Shown here in pieces: positions 1-7,925 of a DNA stretch of 64,000 bases. The notes under the pieces were generated by a model. That model worked only from the letters and a program-made list of their open reading frames with translations. It was not told the DNA's origin and made no database searches. Source of the DNA: JAJEAO01 sp963667635. Lineage in GTDB: Bacteria; Acidobacteriota; Vicinamibacteria; Marinacidobacterales; Marinacidobacteraceae. How positions within the stretch are numbered: the first letter of the stretch is position 1; each line of letters opens with the position of its first letter. Position numbers and translations under genes: made by a program. Location: the NCBI GenBank assembly GCA_965232015.1, contig OZ246946.1, positions 806,001 to 870,000 of the forward strand. Direction: 5' to 3'.

Positions 1-351
1 CGGTCCGGCCTCGCGGTGGTAGGCCTCGACGACTTCCCGCGGCGACTGCCCGCGGTGCTGGGCCGCGAACGAGATCACCGTCGTCGTGCCGCCGCAGACG
101 GCCGACGCGGTGCCCGATTCGAAGTCGTCGGCGGTCCGGATTCCCATGGACGACTGCTGGGCGATGTGGGTGTGGGCGTCCACGCCGCCGGGCAGGACCA
201 GCCGTCCGTCCGCCGCGATCTCCTCCCGGCCGGGACCGAGCCCCTCCCCGACGGCCCGGACGACGCCGGACGAGATGCCCACGTCGGCCCGGGTTGAGCC
301 AGCGCCGGTTGCGACGGTTCCGCCGCGCACGACCAGGTCGAATACGTCCAT
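1..351 (-). CDS. D-hydantoinase / dihydropyrimidinase, N-terminal part (cut by window edge)
   Basis: Reading the minus strand from an ATG at 351 gives 117 codons without a stop, running off the window edge. The translation begins MDVFDLVVRGGTVATGAG and contains LPGGVDAHTHI at about residues 54-64. This is the first strand and HxH metal-binding motif of cyclic amidohydrolases of the dihydropyrimidinase/hydantoinase type, followed by the typical SGTASAVCGGTTTVISF stretch. Family members open hydantoins or dihydropyrimidines to N-carbamoyl amino acids in the cytoplasm with a binuclear metal centre. The N-carbamoyl-D-amino-acid hydrolase at 2420 would take the product one step further, so both probably serve one pathway although they lie on opposite strands with a sulfatase between them. 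Substrate choice (hydantoin or dihydropyrimidine) cannot be read from this fragment. Confidence 0.85.
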   Translation of the reverse strand, partial: MDVFDLVVRGGTVATGAGSTRADVGISSGVVRAVGEGLGPGREEIAADGRLVLPGGVDAHTHIAQQSSMGIRTADDFESGTASAVCGGTTTVISFAAQHRGQSPREVVEAYHREAGP

Positions 352-360
352 GGCGGCGGG

Positions 361-601
361 CGATGCTATCGGAACGCCGGACTCCAGTCCCTTGCCGGGC
401 CCCCACCGGGAGAACTGGCGCCGGACTCCAGTCCGGCAATTCCCAAGCGAGCTGCCGGAGCGCCGGACCGCTGGCCCTGGTTCGACGATGACTTCGCCTA
501 CCCGCAAGAGCCGTCCTCAGTGCACTTGCGAACTGGTGAAGAGTCCGGACTCCGCCGGTTCTCCCCAGTTCTCCCGGTGGGGGCTAGGGGCCCGGCGCCG
601 A
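361..601. repeat. Intergenic hairpin repeat cluster (types A and B)
   Basis: The gap between the hydantoinase and sulfatase genes is filled with hairpin repeats. A type A copy, GCCGGACTCCAGTCCGGC, lies at 420-437 and is a perfect 8-bp stem with a CC loop. Type B cores CCACCGGGAGAACTGG (403-418) and its inverse CCAGTTCTCCCGGTGG (565-580) flank degraded pieces. The sulfatase gene ends at 645 on the minus strand, so the cluster lies just 3' of it and 5' of the hydantoinase gene. No gene is visible here. Confidence 0.8.
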
Positions 602-644
602 GCGTCCCGGCCTGACTGGCGCCTCGGTGGGGCGCTCCATCCCG

Positions 645-2336
645 TCAGCGGATAGAAACCGGTTTGCCGAAGCCGCGGTCGTCCCCGGTCACGATGACCC
701 CGTTCTCCTCCACGTAGCGCTCCCACCCCGCGAGGAGCTCCTCGAGGATCTCGGGCCGTTCCCGCGCGAGGTCGCGCAGTTCGCCGGGGTCCTCCTCGAG
801 GTCGTAGAGCGCCCATTCGGCGTCGCCCGCCGGAGGCGCGCCCCAGACCGCCTTCCACCGGTCGCGGCGGAAGGCGCGCCGCCCGAAGATCTCCCAGCCT
901 CCTTCGGCGACCACCGGCGCCACGTCGCTGGCTCCGGTGAGGAGGGGGCGCAGCGACCGACCAGTGGGCGCGATGCGATCGGGAGCGGAGGGGGTCTCGA
1001 TCCCGGCGAAGTCGAGGATCGTAGGGAAGAGATCGGTGACCCGGACGAACGCTCCGCTGATCGCCCCGGCGGCCGCGGATGACCAGCGCTCCGGGACGAC
1101 GGCGAACCCGGGGACCCGGATGCCACCTTCGTGGACGAACTGCTTGAAATAGCGAAAGGGCGCGGTCCCGGCGTGCGCCCACTCGAAGCCGTACCAGACG
1201 AACGAACCCATCCGTCCCATGGCCTCCTCCGACAGGTCGAACCGCTCCGGGAGGAAGGTCTCGTTGTCGGCGAGACCGAAGACGTCTTCTCCGGCGGCGC
1301 CGTTGTCGGACAGGAACACGATGATCGTGTCCTGGAGGCGTCCGGCGGACTCCACCGCGGTGACCAGGCGTCCCACATGGTGATCGAGCCGCTCGACCAT
1401 GGCCGCATAGAGCTCCATCTTTCGCGCCTCGACGCGCTGCTCGTCCCCGGTCAGTTCCTCCCAGCGGCGGGCGTAGTCGGGCAGGGGAGGGAGGACCGCC
1501 GGCGCCGGGATGACGCCAGCCTGTTTCGCTCCCTCCATCCGCCGGGCGGCGAGCGCCTCCCAGCCCTCGTCGTACGCGCCGGCGTAGAGATCGAGGTGCT
1601 CGTCGGGGACCTGAAGCGGCCAGTGCGGGGCGGTGTAGGCGCCCGCGAGGAAGAACGGCTCCTTCCGCTCGACGGCCTCGTCCAGGTAGGAGATCAGTTC
1701 ATCGGTGTGGGAGCGGGTCGAGTAGAAGCCCTCGGGGAGCGCCGCCACGATCTCCCCGTCCCGGCGGTACACGATGTCGTCGAGGGTGTCCACCGGGGCG
1801 GCGTCCTCGAAGTGGCTGGCGGCGCCGCTCAGGAGCACGAAGGACCGGTCGAAGCCGCGTTCGGGAGGCGCGTGCTCGCGGGCGTCGCCGAGATGCCACT
1901 TCCCGGCGATGCCGGTGAAGTAGCCCGCTTCCCGGAGCACCTGGGGGAGGTGGAACACATGCTCGTTCAGGTAGCCCTCGTAGCCGACCCGGCCCCGCAG
2001 GTCCTCGCCCATCAGGCTCGCCATCCCGCCGAGGCCGGCGAGGTGGTGATCCACCCCCGAGAGCAGCATGGCCCGGGTGGGGGAGCAGGTCGCGGCGGTG
2101 TAGAAGCTGGTGAACCGGAGCCCGGAGGCGGCGAGACGGTCGAGGTTCGGGGTCCGGATCTCGCCGCCGAAGGCGCCGATGTCGGTGTAGCCGAGGTCGT
2201 CGGCGAGAATCAGCAGGAAGTTGGGCCGCGCCGGTTCCGCGGGGGATTCGACCTCTCCGCACCCGGGAGCGACCGCGGCGCTGGCGGCGAGCAGAGTGGT
2301 GACGGTGGCGCGTAGGGGAAAGGCGGCGGGCATCAC
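645..2336 (-). CDS. Secreted type I sulfatase (arylsulfatase family)
   Basis: A 563-residue protein with an N-terminal hydrophobic signal (residues 8-25) ending near Cys26, possibly a lipoprotein although the box APGC is not ideal. Residues 38-88 carry the alkaline-phosphatase-fold sulfatase start (PNFLLILADDLGY) with the metal Asp pair. The signature CSPTR at 84-88 has Cys84 as the residue that would be converted to formylglycine, so it needs a formylglycine-generating enzyme from elsewhere. Further sulfatase blocks include GKWHLG near residue 146 and FLSDNGA in the middle. It hydrolyses sulfate esters, probably in the periplasm. The substrate (aryl, polysaccharide or other) is not determined. 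The gene is monocistronic, opposite in direction to the carbamoylase. Confidence 0.9.
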   Translation of the reverse strand: MMPAAFPLRATVTTLLAASAAVAPGCGEVESPAEPARPNFLLILADDLGYTDIGAFGGEIRTPNLDRLAASGLRFTSFYTAATCSPTRAMLLSGVDHHLAGLGGMASLMGEDLRGRVGYEGYLNEHVFHLPQVLREAGYFTGIAGKWHLGDAREHAPPERGFDRSFVLLSGAASHFEDAAPVDTLDDIVYRRDGEIVAALPEGFYSTRSHTDELISYLDEAVERKEPFFLAGAYTAPHWPLQVPDEHLDLYAGAYDEGWEALAARRMEGAKQAGVIPAPAVLPPLPDYARRWEELTGDEQRVEARKMELYAAMVERLDHHVGRLVTAVESAGRLQDTIIVFLSDNGAAGEDVFGLADNETFLPERFDLSEEAMGRMGSFVWYGFEWAHAGTAPFRYFKQFVHEGGIRVPGFAVVPERWSSAAAGAISGAFVRVTDLFPTILDFAGIETPSAPDRIAPTGRSLRPLLTGASDVAPVVAEGGWEIFGRRAFRRDRWKAVWGAPPAGDAEWALYDLEEDPGELRDLARERPEILEELLAGWERYVEENGVIVTGDDRGFGKPVSIR

Positions 2337-2419
2337 GGCGGCGATTATGCGCCCGCGCCCGGCTTGCCTCGTGATGGGGTGATGAGCATGGGGGAGTTGG
2401 GCCTTAGCATTGGCCCGCG

Positions 2420-3448
2420 ATGCGTGTTGTCCGGGTGGCCGCCGCCCAGATCGGCGGGATCTCGATCGGAGAGAGCCGCGCCCAGGTCGTCGAGCGCCTG
2501 CTGGCTCTCCTCGAGCGCGCCGCGGGCGCGGGATGCGGGCTCGTCGTCTTCCCCGAGCTCACCCTCACCACGTTCTTCCCGCGGTATTTCCACGAGGACA
2601 TCGCCTGGACCGACCCCTTCTTCGAGGAGGCGATGCCGGGGCCGGAGACGCGGCCGCTCTTCGAGGCCGCCGCCCGGCTCGGCGTCGGCTTCCATCTCGG
2701 TTACGCCGAGCGGGTCGAGGAGGGAGGGCGGACGCGCCGCTTCAACACCGCGATCCTGGTCGGCCCTTCCGGCGAGATCGTCGGCAAGTACCGGAAGATC
2801 CATCTGCCCGGGCACTCGCAGCACCTGCCCGACGCCCCGTTCCAGCATCTCGAGAAGCGCTACTTCGAGGTTGGGGACCTGGGCTTTCCGGTCTGGCGGG
2901 CGTTCGACGGGGTCGTTGGCATGTGCATCTGCAACGATCGCCGCTGGCCGGAGGCGTGGCGGGTGATGGGGCTTCAGGGCGTGGAGCTCGTCGCGCTGGG
3001 CTTCAACACGCCGGAGGTGAACATCCACCACCGGGAGCCGGCGCATCTCCGCATGTTCCACCACCGGCTGTCGCTCCAGGCGGGCGCGTACCAGAACGCG
3101 ACCTGGGTGGTCGCGGCGGCGAAGAGCGGGGACGAGGATGGCCACCGGCTCATCGCCGGGTCCGCGATCGTGTCCCCCAACGGGGAGATCGTGGCCGAGG
3201 CCTCCACCGAGGACGATGAGCTGATCGTCCACGACTGCGACCTCGATCTGGGAGCCCACCTGAAGCGCCACGTGTTCGACTTCGCCCGCCACCGCCGGCC
3301 CGAGGCCTACACCCGCATCACTGCCGGCGCGCCGGACTCTTGCCGGCGCGCCGGACTCCAGTCCGGCAATTTGCGGCCAACGCTGCCCGGCGCCGCACCG
3401 CCGGCGCGCCGGACTCCGCCGGTTCTCCCGGTAGGGGCCCGGCACTGA
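2420..3448 (+). CDS. N-carbamoyl-D-amino acid hydrolase with repeat-derived C-terminal tail
   Basis: A nitrilase-superfamily amidase that removes the carbamoyl group from N-carbamoyl-D-amino acids, giving the D-amino acid, CO2 and ammonia. The triad is visible: Glu46 (VVFPEL), Lys126 (KYRKIHLPGH) and Cys171 (MCICNDRRWPEAWR). Long stretches such as FQHLEKRYFE match the classical Agrobacterium enzyme, which is about 304 residues. This ORF has 342. Residues from about 303 (nucleotide 3327 on) are a translation of the intergenic hairpin repeat, not family sequence. The native stop was apparently lost when the repeat arrived or expanded. The start ATG at 2420 fits the family N-terminus. It is expected to act after the hydantoinase at the window edge. 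Confidence 0.9.
   Translation: MRVVRVAAAQIGGISIGESRAQVVERLLALLERAAGAGCGLVVFPELTLTTFFPRYFHEDIAWTDPFFEEAMPGPETRPLFEAAARLGVGFHLGYAERVEEGGRTRRFNTAILVGPSGEIVGKYRKIHLPGHSQHLPDAPFQHLEKRYFEVGDLGFPVWRAFDGVVGMCICNDRRWPEAWRVMGLQGVELVALGFNTPEVNIHHREPAHLRMFHHRLSLQAGAYQNATWVVAAAKSGDEDGHRLIAGSAIVSPNGEIVAEASTEDDELIVHDCDLDLGAHLKRHVFDFARHRRPEAYTRITAGAPDSCRRAGLQSGNLRPTLPGAAPPARRTPPVLPVGARH
3327..3447. repeat. Hairpin repeat locus overlapping the 3' end of the carbamoylase gene
   Basis: A type A hairpin GCCGGACTCCAGTCCGGC lies at 3350-3367, preceded by a truncated half copy (GCGCCGGACTC) at 3339-3349. A type B core in the form CCGGTTCTCCCGGTA follows at about 3419-3433, then the common tail GGGGCCCGGCAC. The locus is read through by the carbamoylase ORF and stops 20 bases before the Mrr start. 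Confidence 0.85.
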
Positions 3449-3468
3449 ATCGCCAGTCTCCTGAAGTC

Positions 3469-4386
3469 ATGCCAATCCCATCCCAAAGAGACATCTATTG
3501 GCCGCTGCTGGAGCTGATCTCGGATGGCAAGCAACACAGCGTTCGGGCCACTGAGCCTGTCTTGTGCGACCGCTTCGACTTGACGGCGCAGGAGCGCGCC
3601 GAGACAGTTCCCAGCGGAGGTTTGAAATTCCGGAATCAAGTGTCCTGGGCGCGTTTCTCACTCAAGAAGGCCGGACTGCTGGAAGTCCCGAAGTGGGGCG
3701 AAATCCGAATCACGGCGCTCGGAAAGCAGGCCTTGTCGGAGGATCGCGACGATATTCCGTCTGTCCTGCGCAAGAGCCACGGCGGAGAAGAGAAGGAAAC
3801 CGACACTTGCCTGGATGCGTCGGGCACGAAGTCGCCGCGGTGCGACAAGGGCGACGAGCCGGACAGTCGTACTCCGGAAGAGCAGATCGCGGCCGCCTAT
3901 GCGCAGACGCGGGAAGCGCTGGCTTCCGATCTCCTGGATGCGGTGAAGGGCGCTTCCCCTGCTTTCTTCGAGCGGCTCGTCGTCGACCTGTTGCACCGCA
4001 TGGGCTACGGCGGCTCCCGGCAGGAGGCGGGCCGTGCGATCGGCGGCTCGCACGACGGCGGCATTGATGGCGAGATCAAGGAGGATCGCCTCGGGCTCGA
4101 CGTCGTGTACATCCAGGCGAAGCGTTGGGCGAGCGTCGTAACCCGACCCGAAATCCAGAAGTTCCACGGTGCGCTCGCCGGCCGCAAGGCGCGAAAGGGG
4201 GTGTTCATCACGACGTCCTCGTTTTCCTCCGGCGCCATCGAGTTCGCGCGCACCGTGGATTACCGGATCGTCCTGATCGACGGACAGCAGCTCGCGGACT
4301 TCATGATGGATCACGACGTCGGAGTCGCGACCGAGACCACCTACGCCGTGAAGAAGCTGAATGCGGACTACTTCTCCGAGGATTGA
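3469..4386 (+). CDS. mrr: Mrr-type restriction endonuclease (type IV)
   Basis: 305 residues, the same size as E. coli Mrr. The N-terminal half (MPIPSQRDIYWPLLELISDG) is the winged-helix Mrr_N DNA-binding domain. The C-terminal half from about residue 165 is the Mrr catalytic domain of the PD-(D/E)XK fold, with GGIDGEI supplying the Asp and YIQAKRW the Q-x-K of the active site. Mrr enzymes cut DNA with methylated bases and act as host defence. An in-frame ATG exists upstream at 3340, but that segment is hairpin repeat sequence, so the start at 3469 is preferred. No modification methylase is adjacent, which fits a methylation-dependent enzyme. It interrupts the catabolic gene run. Confidence 0.88.
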   Translation: MPIPSQRDIYWPLLELISDGKQHSVRATEPVLCDRFDLTAQERAETVPSGGLKFRNQVSWARFSLKKAGLLEVPKWGEIRITALGKQALSEDRDDIPSVLRKSHGGEEKETDTCLDASGTKSPRCDKGDEPDSRTPEEQIAAAYAQTREALASDLLDAVKGASPAFFERLVVDLLHRMGYGGSRQEAGRAIGGSHDGGIDGEIKEDRLGLDVVYIQAKRWASVVTRPEIQKFHGALAGRKARKGVFITTSSFSSGAIEFARTVDYRIVLIDGQQLADFMMDHDVGVATETTYAVKKLNADYFSED

Positions 4387-4389
4387 GAC

Positions 4390-5055
4390 GTGACCCCGGT
4401 CCATTTCCTCACGATCGGGCAGGCGCCGCGGCCGGATGTCGTGCCGGAGGTGCTGGAGTTTCTCGGCGAGGCGGCGGCGCGCGTCGTCGCGGTCGAGGCG
4501 GGGGCGCTCGACGGGCTGACCCGCGATGAAGTCTTCGCCGCCGCGCCCCGCAACGGGGAGATGCCGCTGGTCTCGCGGCTTCGTGACGGGGAGGAGGTCG
4601 TTCTCGGCGAGGCGTTCCTCGACCACCGCATGGGTCGGCTGGTGGAACTCGTGCCCGAGGGATCGCTCGCCGCCATCCTCTGCACCGGTCCCTTCGCCGC
4701 AATCGGCGAGCGGCCGTGGCTCGTGAAGGCCGGGGTCGCGTTCGACGCCGCGCTCGCCGCCGCCTGCCCCGAGGGCGCCACCGTGGGGATGCTGATCCCG
4801 GAGCCGCGACAGGAGGAGGACGCCCGCCGCCGGGCGCCCGCCGGCTGCCGCACCGTCGTGGCCTCGTTCTCGCCCTACGCCGAAACGGGCGGGGTCCGGG
4901 AGGTCCTGGCGCCGTTTCGGGACGCCGACGTGATCGGGCTGAACTGCCTCGGCTACACCGGCGCGCTCGCCGGGGAAGTCGAGCGCGTCACCGGGCGCCC
5001 CGTCGTCCTCGCCCGCCGCGAGCTGGCTCGGGCCCTCGGCCGGCGGCTCGACTGA
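4390..5055 (+). CDS. AroM family protein
   Basis: 221 residues with the AroM-family opening FLTIGQAPRPDVVPE, an ILCTGPF block near residue 97 and GLNCLGYTG near residue 180. The family is related to Asp/Glu/hydantoin racemases and has no established reaction. It starts 3 bases after the Mrr stop, and the OPT transporter follows 14 bases after its own stop, so AroM, OPT and DUF917 form one transcription unit. In this company a racemase-like or hydantoin-related role is a reasonable guess but is not shown by sequence. Confidence 0.8.
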   Translation: MTPVHFLTIGQAPRPDVVPEVLEFLGEAAARVVAVEAGALDGLTRDEVFAAAPRNGEMPLVSRLRDGEEVVLGEAFLDHRMGRLVELVPEGSLAAILCTGPFAAIGERPWLVKAGVAFDAALAAACPEGATVGMLIPEPRQEEDARRRAPAGCRTVVASFSPYAETGGVREVLAPFRDADVIGLNCLGYTGALAGEVERVTGRPVVLARRELARALGRRLD

Positions 5056-5069
5056 GACGGCGACCGCCG

Positions 5070-6653
5070 GTGGCCGGGGCGACCGGACGGCGCGGCGTTC
5101 GCCACCCGACCCTCTTCGAACCCGCCACCCTCGTCCTCGCCCTCGGCCTCGCGCTCCTCGGCGCGGTGATCGGGATGGAGCTGCTCACCCGGGTGGGAAT
5201 CACCCCGAACAGTTCGATCATCGGCGCGGTGGTCGCGATCGCGGTCGGTCGCATCCCGCTGGCGTGGACCCGCCGGTACCGCTCCACCGCCCGGCAGAAC
5301 CTGCTGCAGACGGTGATCTCGGCCGCCGCCTTCGGGGGGGCGAACGCGGTGCTGCTTCCGGCGGCGATGGTGTGGCTGTTCGGACGGCCGGACCTGGTCC
5401 CGGCGATGGTGCTCGGGGCGATCCTCGGCGCGCTCCTCGACATCGCGATGCTCTACCGGCTCTTCGGCAGCCGGATCTTTCCCGCCGAAGGGCTCTGGCC
5501 GAGCGGGATCGCCACCGCCGAGTGCCTGCGCGCCGGCGACGAAGGGGGACGACGAGCATGGCTCCTCCTCACCGGCGCCGCCTGTGGCGCGGTTGGCCGG
5601 GGATTCGGGATTCCGACGGACATCGTCGGGGTGTGCTGGATCGGGAACCCGGCAGCGCTTCTCCTGTTCGGATTGGGGCTCCTGGTGCGCGGCTATGCCC
5701 CGACCGTGCTCGGATTCGATCTCGCCGCCGTCCACGCGCCCCACGGCGTCATGATCGGCGCCGGAGCGGTGGCGCTTTGGCAGATGCTCCGCGGGATCCG
5801 ATCGTCCCGTCGGCCCCCGACTCACTCCACAGCCGACCAGGCGGCGGCCAGAGCGCCGGGTCCCGCCGTCTTCGGGCTCGGTTTCTCGGCCTTCGCCGGA
5901 GCGGCGGCGGTCCTCGCCGTCCTCACCGGACTCGCCACCGGGATGGGCCTTCCCGCGGCTCTCGCCTTCGCCGCCTTCGCGGCGATGGCGGCGCTCGTCT
6001 CCGAACTGCTCGTCGGGGTGTCCGCGATGCATTCGGGCTGGTTTCCGGCGTTCGCCACTTCGCTCATCTTCCTGCTCCTCGGGATGGTGCTCGGCTTCCC
6101 GCCGCTCGCGCTGGTGCTGCTCGCCGGCTTCGCGTCGTCCACCGGCCCCGCCTTCGCCGACATGGGCTACGACCTGAAGGCGGGGTGGATCCTGCGGGGC
6201 GAGGGACGAGACCCGGCATGGGAACTCGCCGGACGCCGCGCTCAGCGCACCGCGGAGGTGTTCGGCCTTCTCGTCGGCGCGGGCCTCGTCCTGCTCACCT
6301 ACTCCACGTACTTCGACGCCGACCTCTTCCCGCCCTACGCCCGGGTGGTCACCGCCACCGTGGCCGCCGGAAGCGAGCCCGGCCTCGCGGCGCAACTGCT
6401 CTCATGGGCGGTTCCGGGCGCCGTGCTCCAGGGACTCGGCGGCCCGTCGCGCCAGCTCGGAGTCCTGTTCGCCACCGGTCTCCTCATCCTGAACCCGGTG
6501 GCCGGCTGGACCGCCCTCGCCGCGCTCGCGGTGCGCTTCGTGGTCGCGCGGCGGACCGGCGACCGCTTCGACAACCCCCGCTATGTGCTCGCCGGGGGCA
6601 TGATCGCGGGCAGCGCCCTCACCAGTTTCGGGGCGGGAGTCGCGGCGCGATGA
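5070..6653 (+). CDS. OPT family oligopeptide-type transporter
   Basis: 527 residues from a GTG at 5070. The reading frame is open further upstream, but that part overlaps AroM. The protein is almost entirely membrane segments, with OPT-like features: a first helix followed by TRVGITPNSSIIGAVV, the block FPAEGLWPSGIATAECL near residue 150, and ADMGYDLKAGWILRGEG in the second half. OPT permeases take up peptides or metal chelates using a proton gradient. The placement between AroM and DUF917 suggests the imported compound is the substrate of this locus, for example a hydantoin-like or modified amino acid. The 3' end overlaps the next gene by 4 bases (ATGA), implying translational coupling. Confidence 0.85.
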   Translation: MAGATGRRGVRHPTLFEPATLVLALGLALLGAVIGMELLTRVGITPNSSIIGAVVAIAVGRIPLAWTRRYRSTARQNLLQTVISAAAFGGANAVLLPAAMVWLFGRPDLVPAMVLGAILGALLDIAMLYRLFGSRIFPAEGLWPSGIATAECLRAGDEGGRRAWLLLTGAACGAVGRGFGIPTDIVGVCWIGNPAALLLFGLGLLVRGYAPTVLGFDLAAVHAPHGVMIGAGAVALWQMLRGIRSSRRPPTHSTADQAAARAPGPAVFGLGFSAFAGAAAVLAVLTGLATGMGLPAALAFAAFAAMAALVSELLVGVSAMHSGWFPAFATSLIFLLLGMVLGFPPLALVLLAGFASSTGPAFADMGYDLKAGWILRGEGRDPAWELAGRRAQRTAEVFGLLVGAGLVLLTYSTYFDADLFPPYARVVTATVAAGSEPGLAAQLLSWAVPGAVLQGLGGPSRQLGVLFATGLLILNPVAGWTALAALAVRFVVARRTGDRFDNPRYVLAGGMIAGSALTSFGAGVAAR

Positions 6654-7744
6654 CGAGCCCTCCCGGATTCGGGCTCGGGCCCACCCAGGCCGAGGACCTC
6701 GCCTCCGGAGCGTGGATCCTCGGCGCTGGCGGGGGCGGCAACCCCTATCACTCGCTGCTGAACCTGCGGGAGGCGATGCGGCGCGGTTTCCGGCCGCTGG
6801 TGATCCCGGTGGAGGCGCTCGCGGACGACGATCTGGTGGCGGTGGTCTCGACCATGGGGGCGCCTCTCGTCGGCGAGGAGCGCCTCCCGGACCCGGCGGT
6901 GGCGGCGCGGCCGGTGGAAGTGCTCGCCGAGCGGCTCGGGCGTCCGTTCGCTGCGGTCATGTCGCTCGAGATCGGCGGCTCCAATGCTCTTCAGCCGTTC
7001 CTCGTGGCCTCCCGGATGGGCCTCCCGGTGGTGGACGCCGATTGCATGGGACGCGCGTTCCCCGAGGCCCAGATGACCACGTTCGCCATCGCCGGGCTCC
7101 GGAACTACCCGTTCTGCCTCGCCGACATCCGGGACAACGTCGTCATCGTGGAGCGCGCCGCGAGCTGGAAGTGGCAGGAACGGCTCGGCCGCGTCGCGGT
7201 CACCGAGGTGGGTTCGATCGCGGCGACCGCGAAGGCGCCTCGCACCGGGCGGGAGATCCGGGACCACGCGGTCCATGGCTCGGTGAGCCGGGCGCTTCGA
7301 ATCGGCGCCGTCCTGCGCGAAGCGGGCGAGCGGGGCGAGGACCGGGTGGAGGCGGTGCTCGCCGCGGAGGGGGGGCTGCTCCTGTTCACCGGCAAGGTGC
7401 GGGACATCGAGCGACGGACCACGAAGGGATTCCTGCGCGGGAAAGCGGAGATCACCGGCCTCGGCCCCGACCGGGGAGCGCTCCTCGAACTCCACTTCCA
7501 GAACGAGTTCGCGGTGGCGCTTCGGGACGGCGCGCCGGTGGGGATGACCCCCGAGATCCTCTGCGTCGTGGACTCGGCGACCGGCGAGGCGCTCGGCACC
7601 GAGGTCATCGCCTATGGCCAGCGGGTGCGGGTGATCGCCCTCGATTGTCCGCCGGCGCTCAAGACTCCGCTCGCACTCGCATCGGTTGGCCCCCGCGCCT
7701 TCGGCTTCGATCTCGACTTCCGCCCCCTCTTCGATCGGCGCTGA
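6650..7744 (+). CDS. DUF917 protein (S-methyl-thiohydantoin desulfurase-like)
   Basis: 364 residues. The N-terminal domain holds the DUF917 signature WILGAGGGGNPYHS (residues 24-37), a VVSTMGAP segment, EIGGSNALQPFLVA and PVVDADCMGRAFPE. The C-terminal domain is mostly beta strands. DUF917 proteins are habitually next to HyuA-type hydantoinases, and a characterised member is described as an S-methyl-thiohydantoin desulfurase, which turns a thiohydantoin-type ring into a hydantoin. That reaction would feed hydantoinase and carbamoylase steps, both present here. The assignment is by family and context; specific active-site residues were not checked. The start overlaps the OPT stop by 4 bases. 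Confidence 0.82.
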   Translation: MTSPPGFGLGPTQAEDLASGAWILGAGGGGNPYHSLLNLREAMRRGFRPLVIPVEALADDDLVAVVSTMGAPLVGEERLPDPAVAARPVEVLAERLGRPFAAVMSLEIGGSNALQPFLVASRMGLPVVDADCMGRAFPEAQMTTFAIAGLRNYPFCLADIRDNVVIVERAASWKWQERLGRVAVTEVGSIAATAKAPRTGREIRDHAVHGSVSRALRIGAVLREAGERGEDRVEAVLAAEGGLLLFTGKVRDIERRTTKGFLRGKAEITGLGPDRGALLELHFQNEFAVALRDGAPVGMTPEILCVVDSATGEALGTEVIAYGQRVRVIALDCPPALKTPLALASVGPRAFGFDLDFRPLFDRR

Positions 7745-7925
7745 CCGTCGCGCCGGGCGAACCGTGAGTCCGCCCGCCCGCGAAGTCGAGCTGCCGGCGA
7801 AGGCGATCCGGCGTCGGGTGGCGCATGGGGACCCTGACGGCGCCCGGCTGATCCGGATCTCGCGGCAGGGGCGGCGCGCGAGGGAGGCATACCCGACCGG
7901 TCGGCGCTGATTCCCGGGGGCGGGA

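Noticed and set aside
361..601. CRISPR array from the repeated hairpins
   Set aside because: Spacing is irregular, units occur in both orientations and there are no cas genes.
1131..2315. Long plus-strand open frame opposite the sulfatase
   Set aside because: Shadow frame caused by high GC; sulfatase motifs on the minus strand are clear.
7764..7910. A 48-codon frame from a GTG after the DUF917 gene
   Set aside because: Arg/Ala-rich with no family match; could be a remnant but cannot be supported as a gene.
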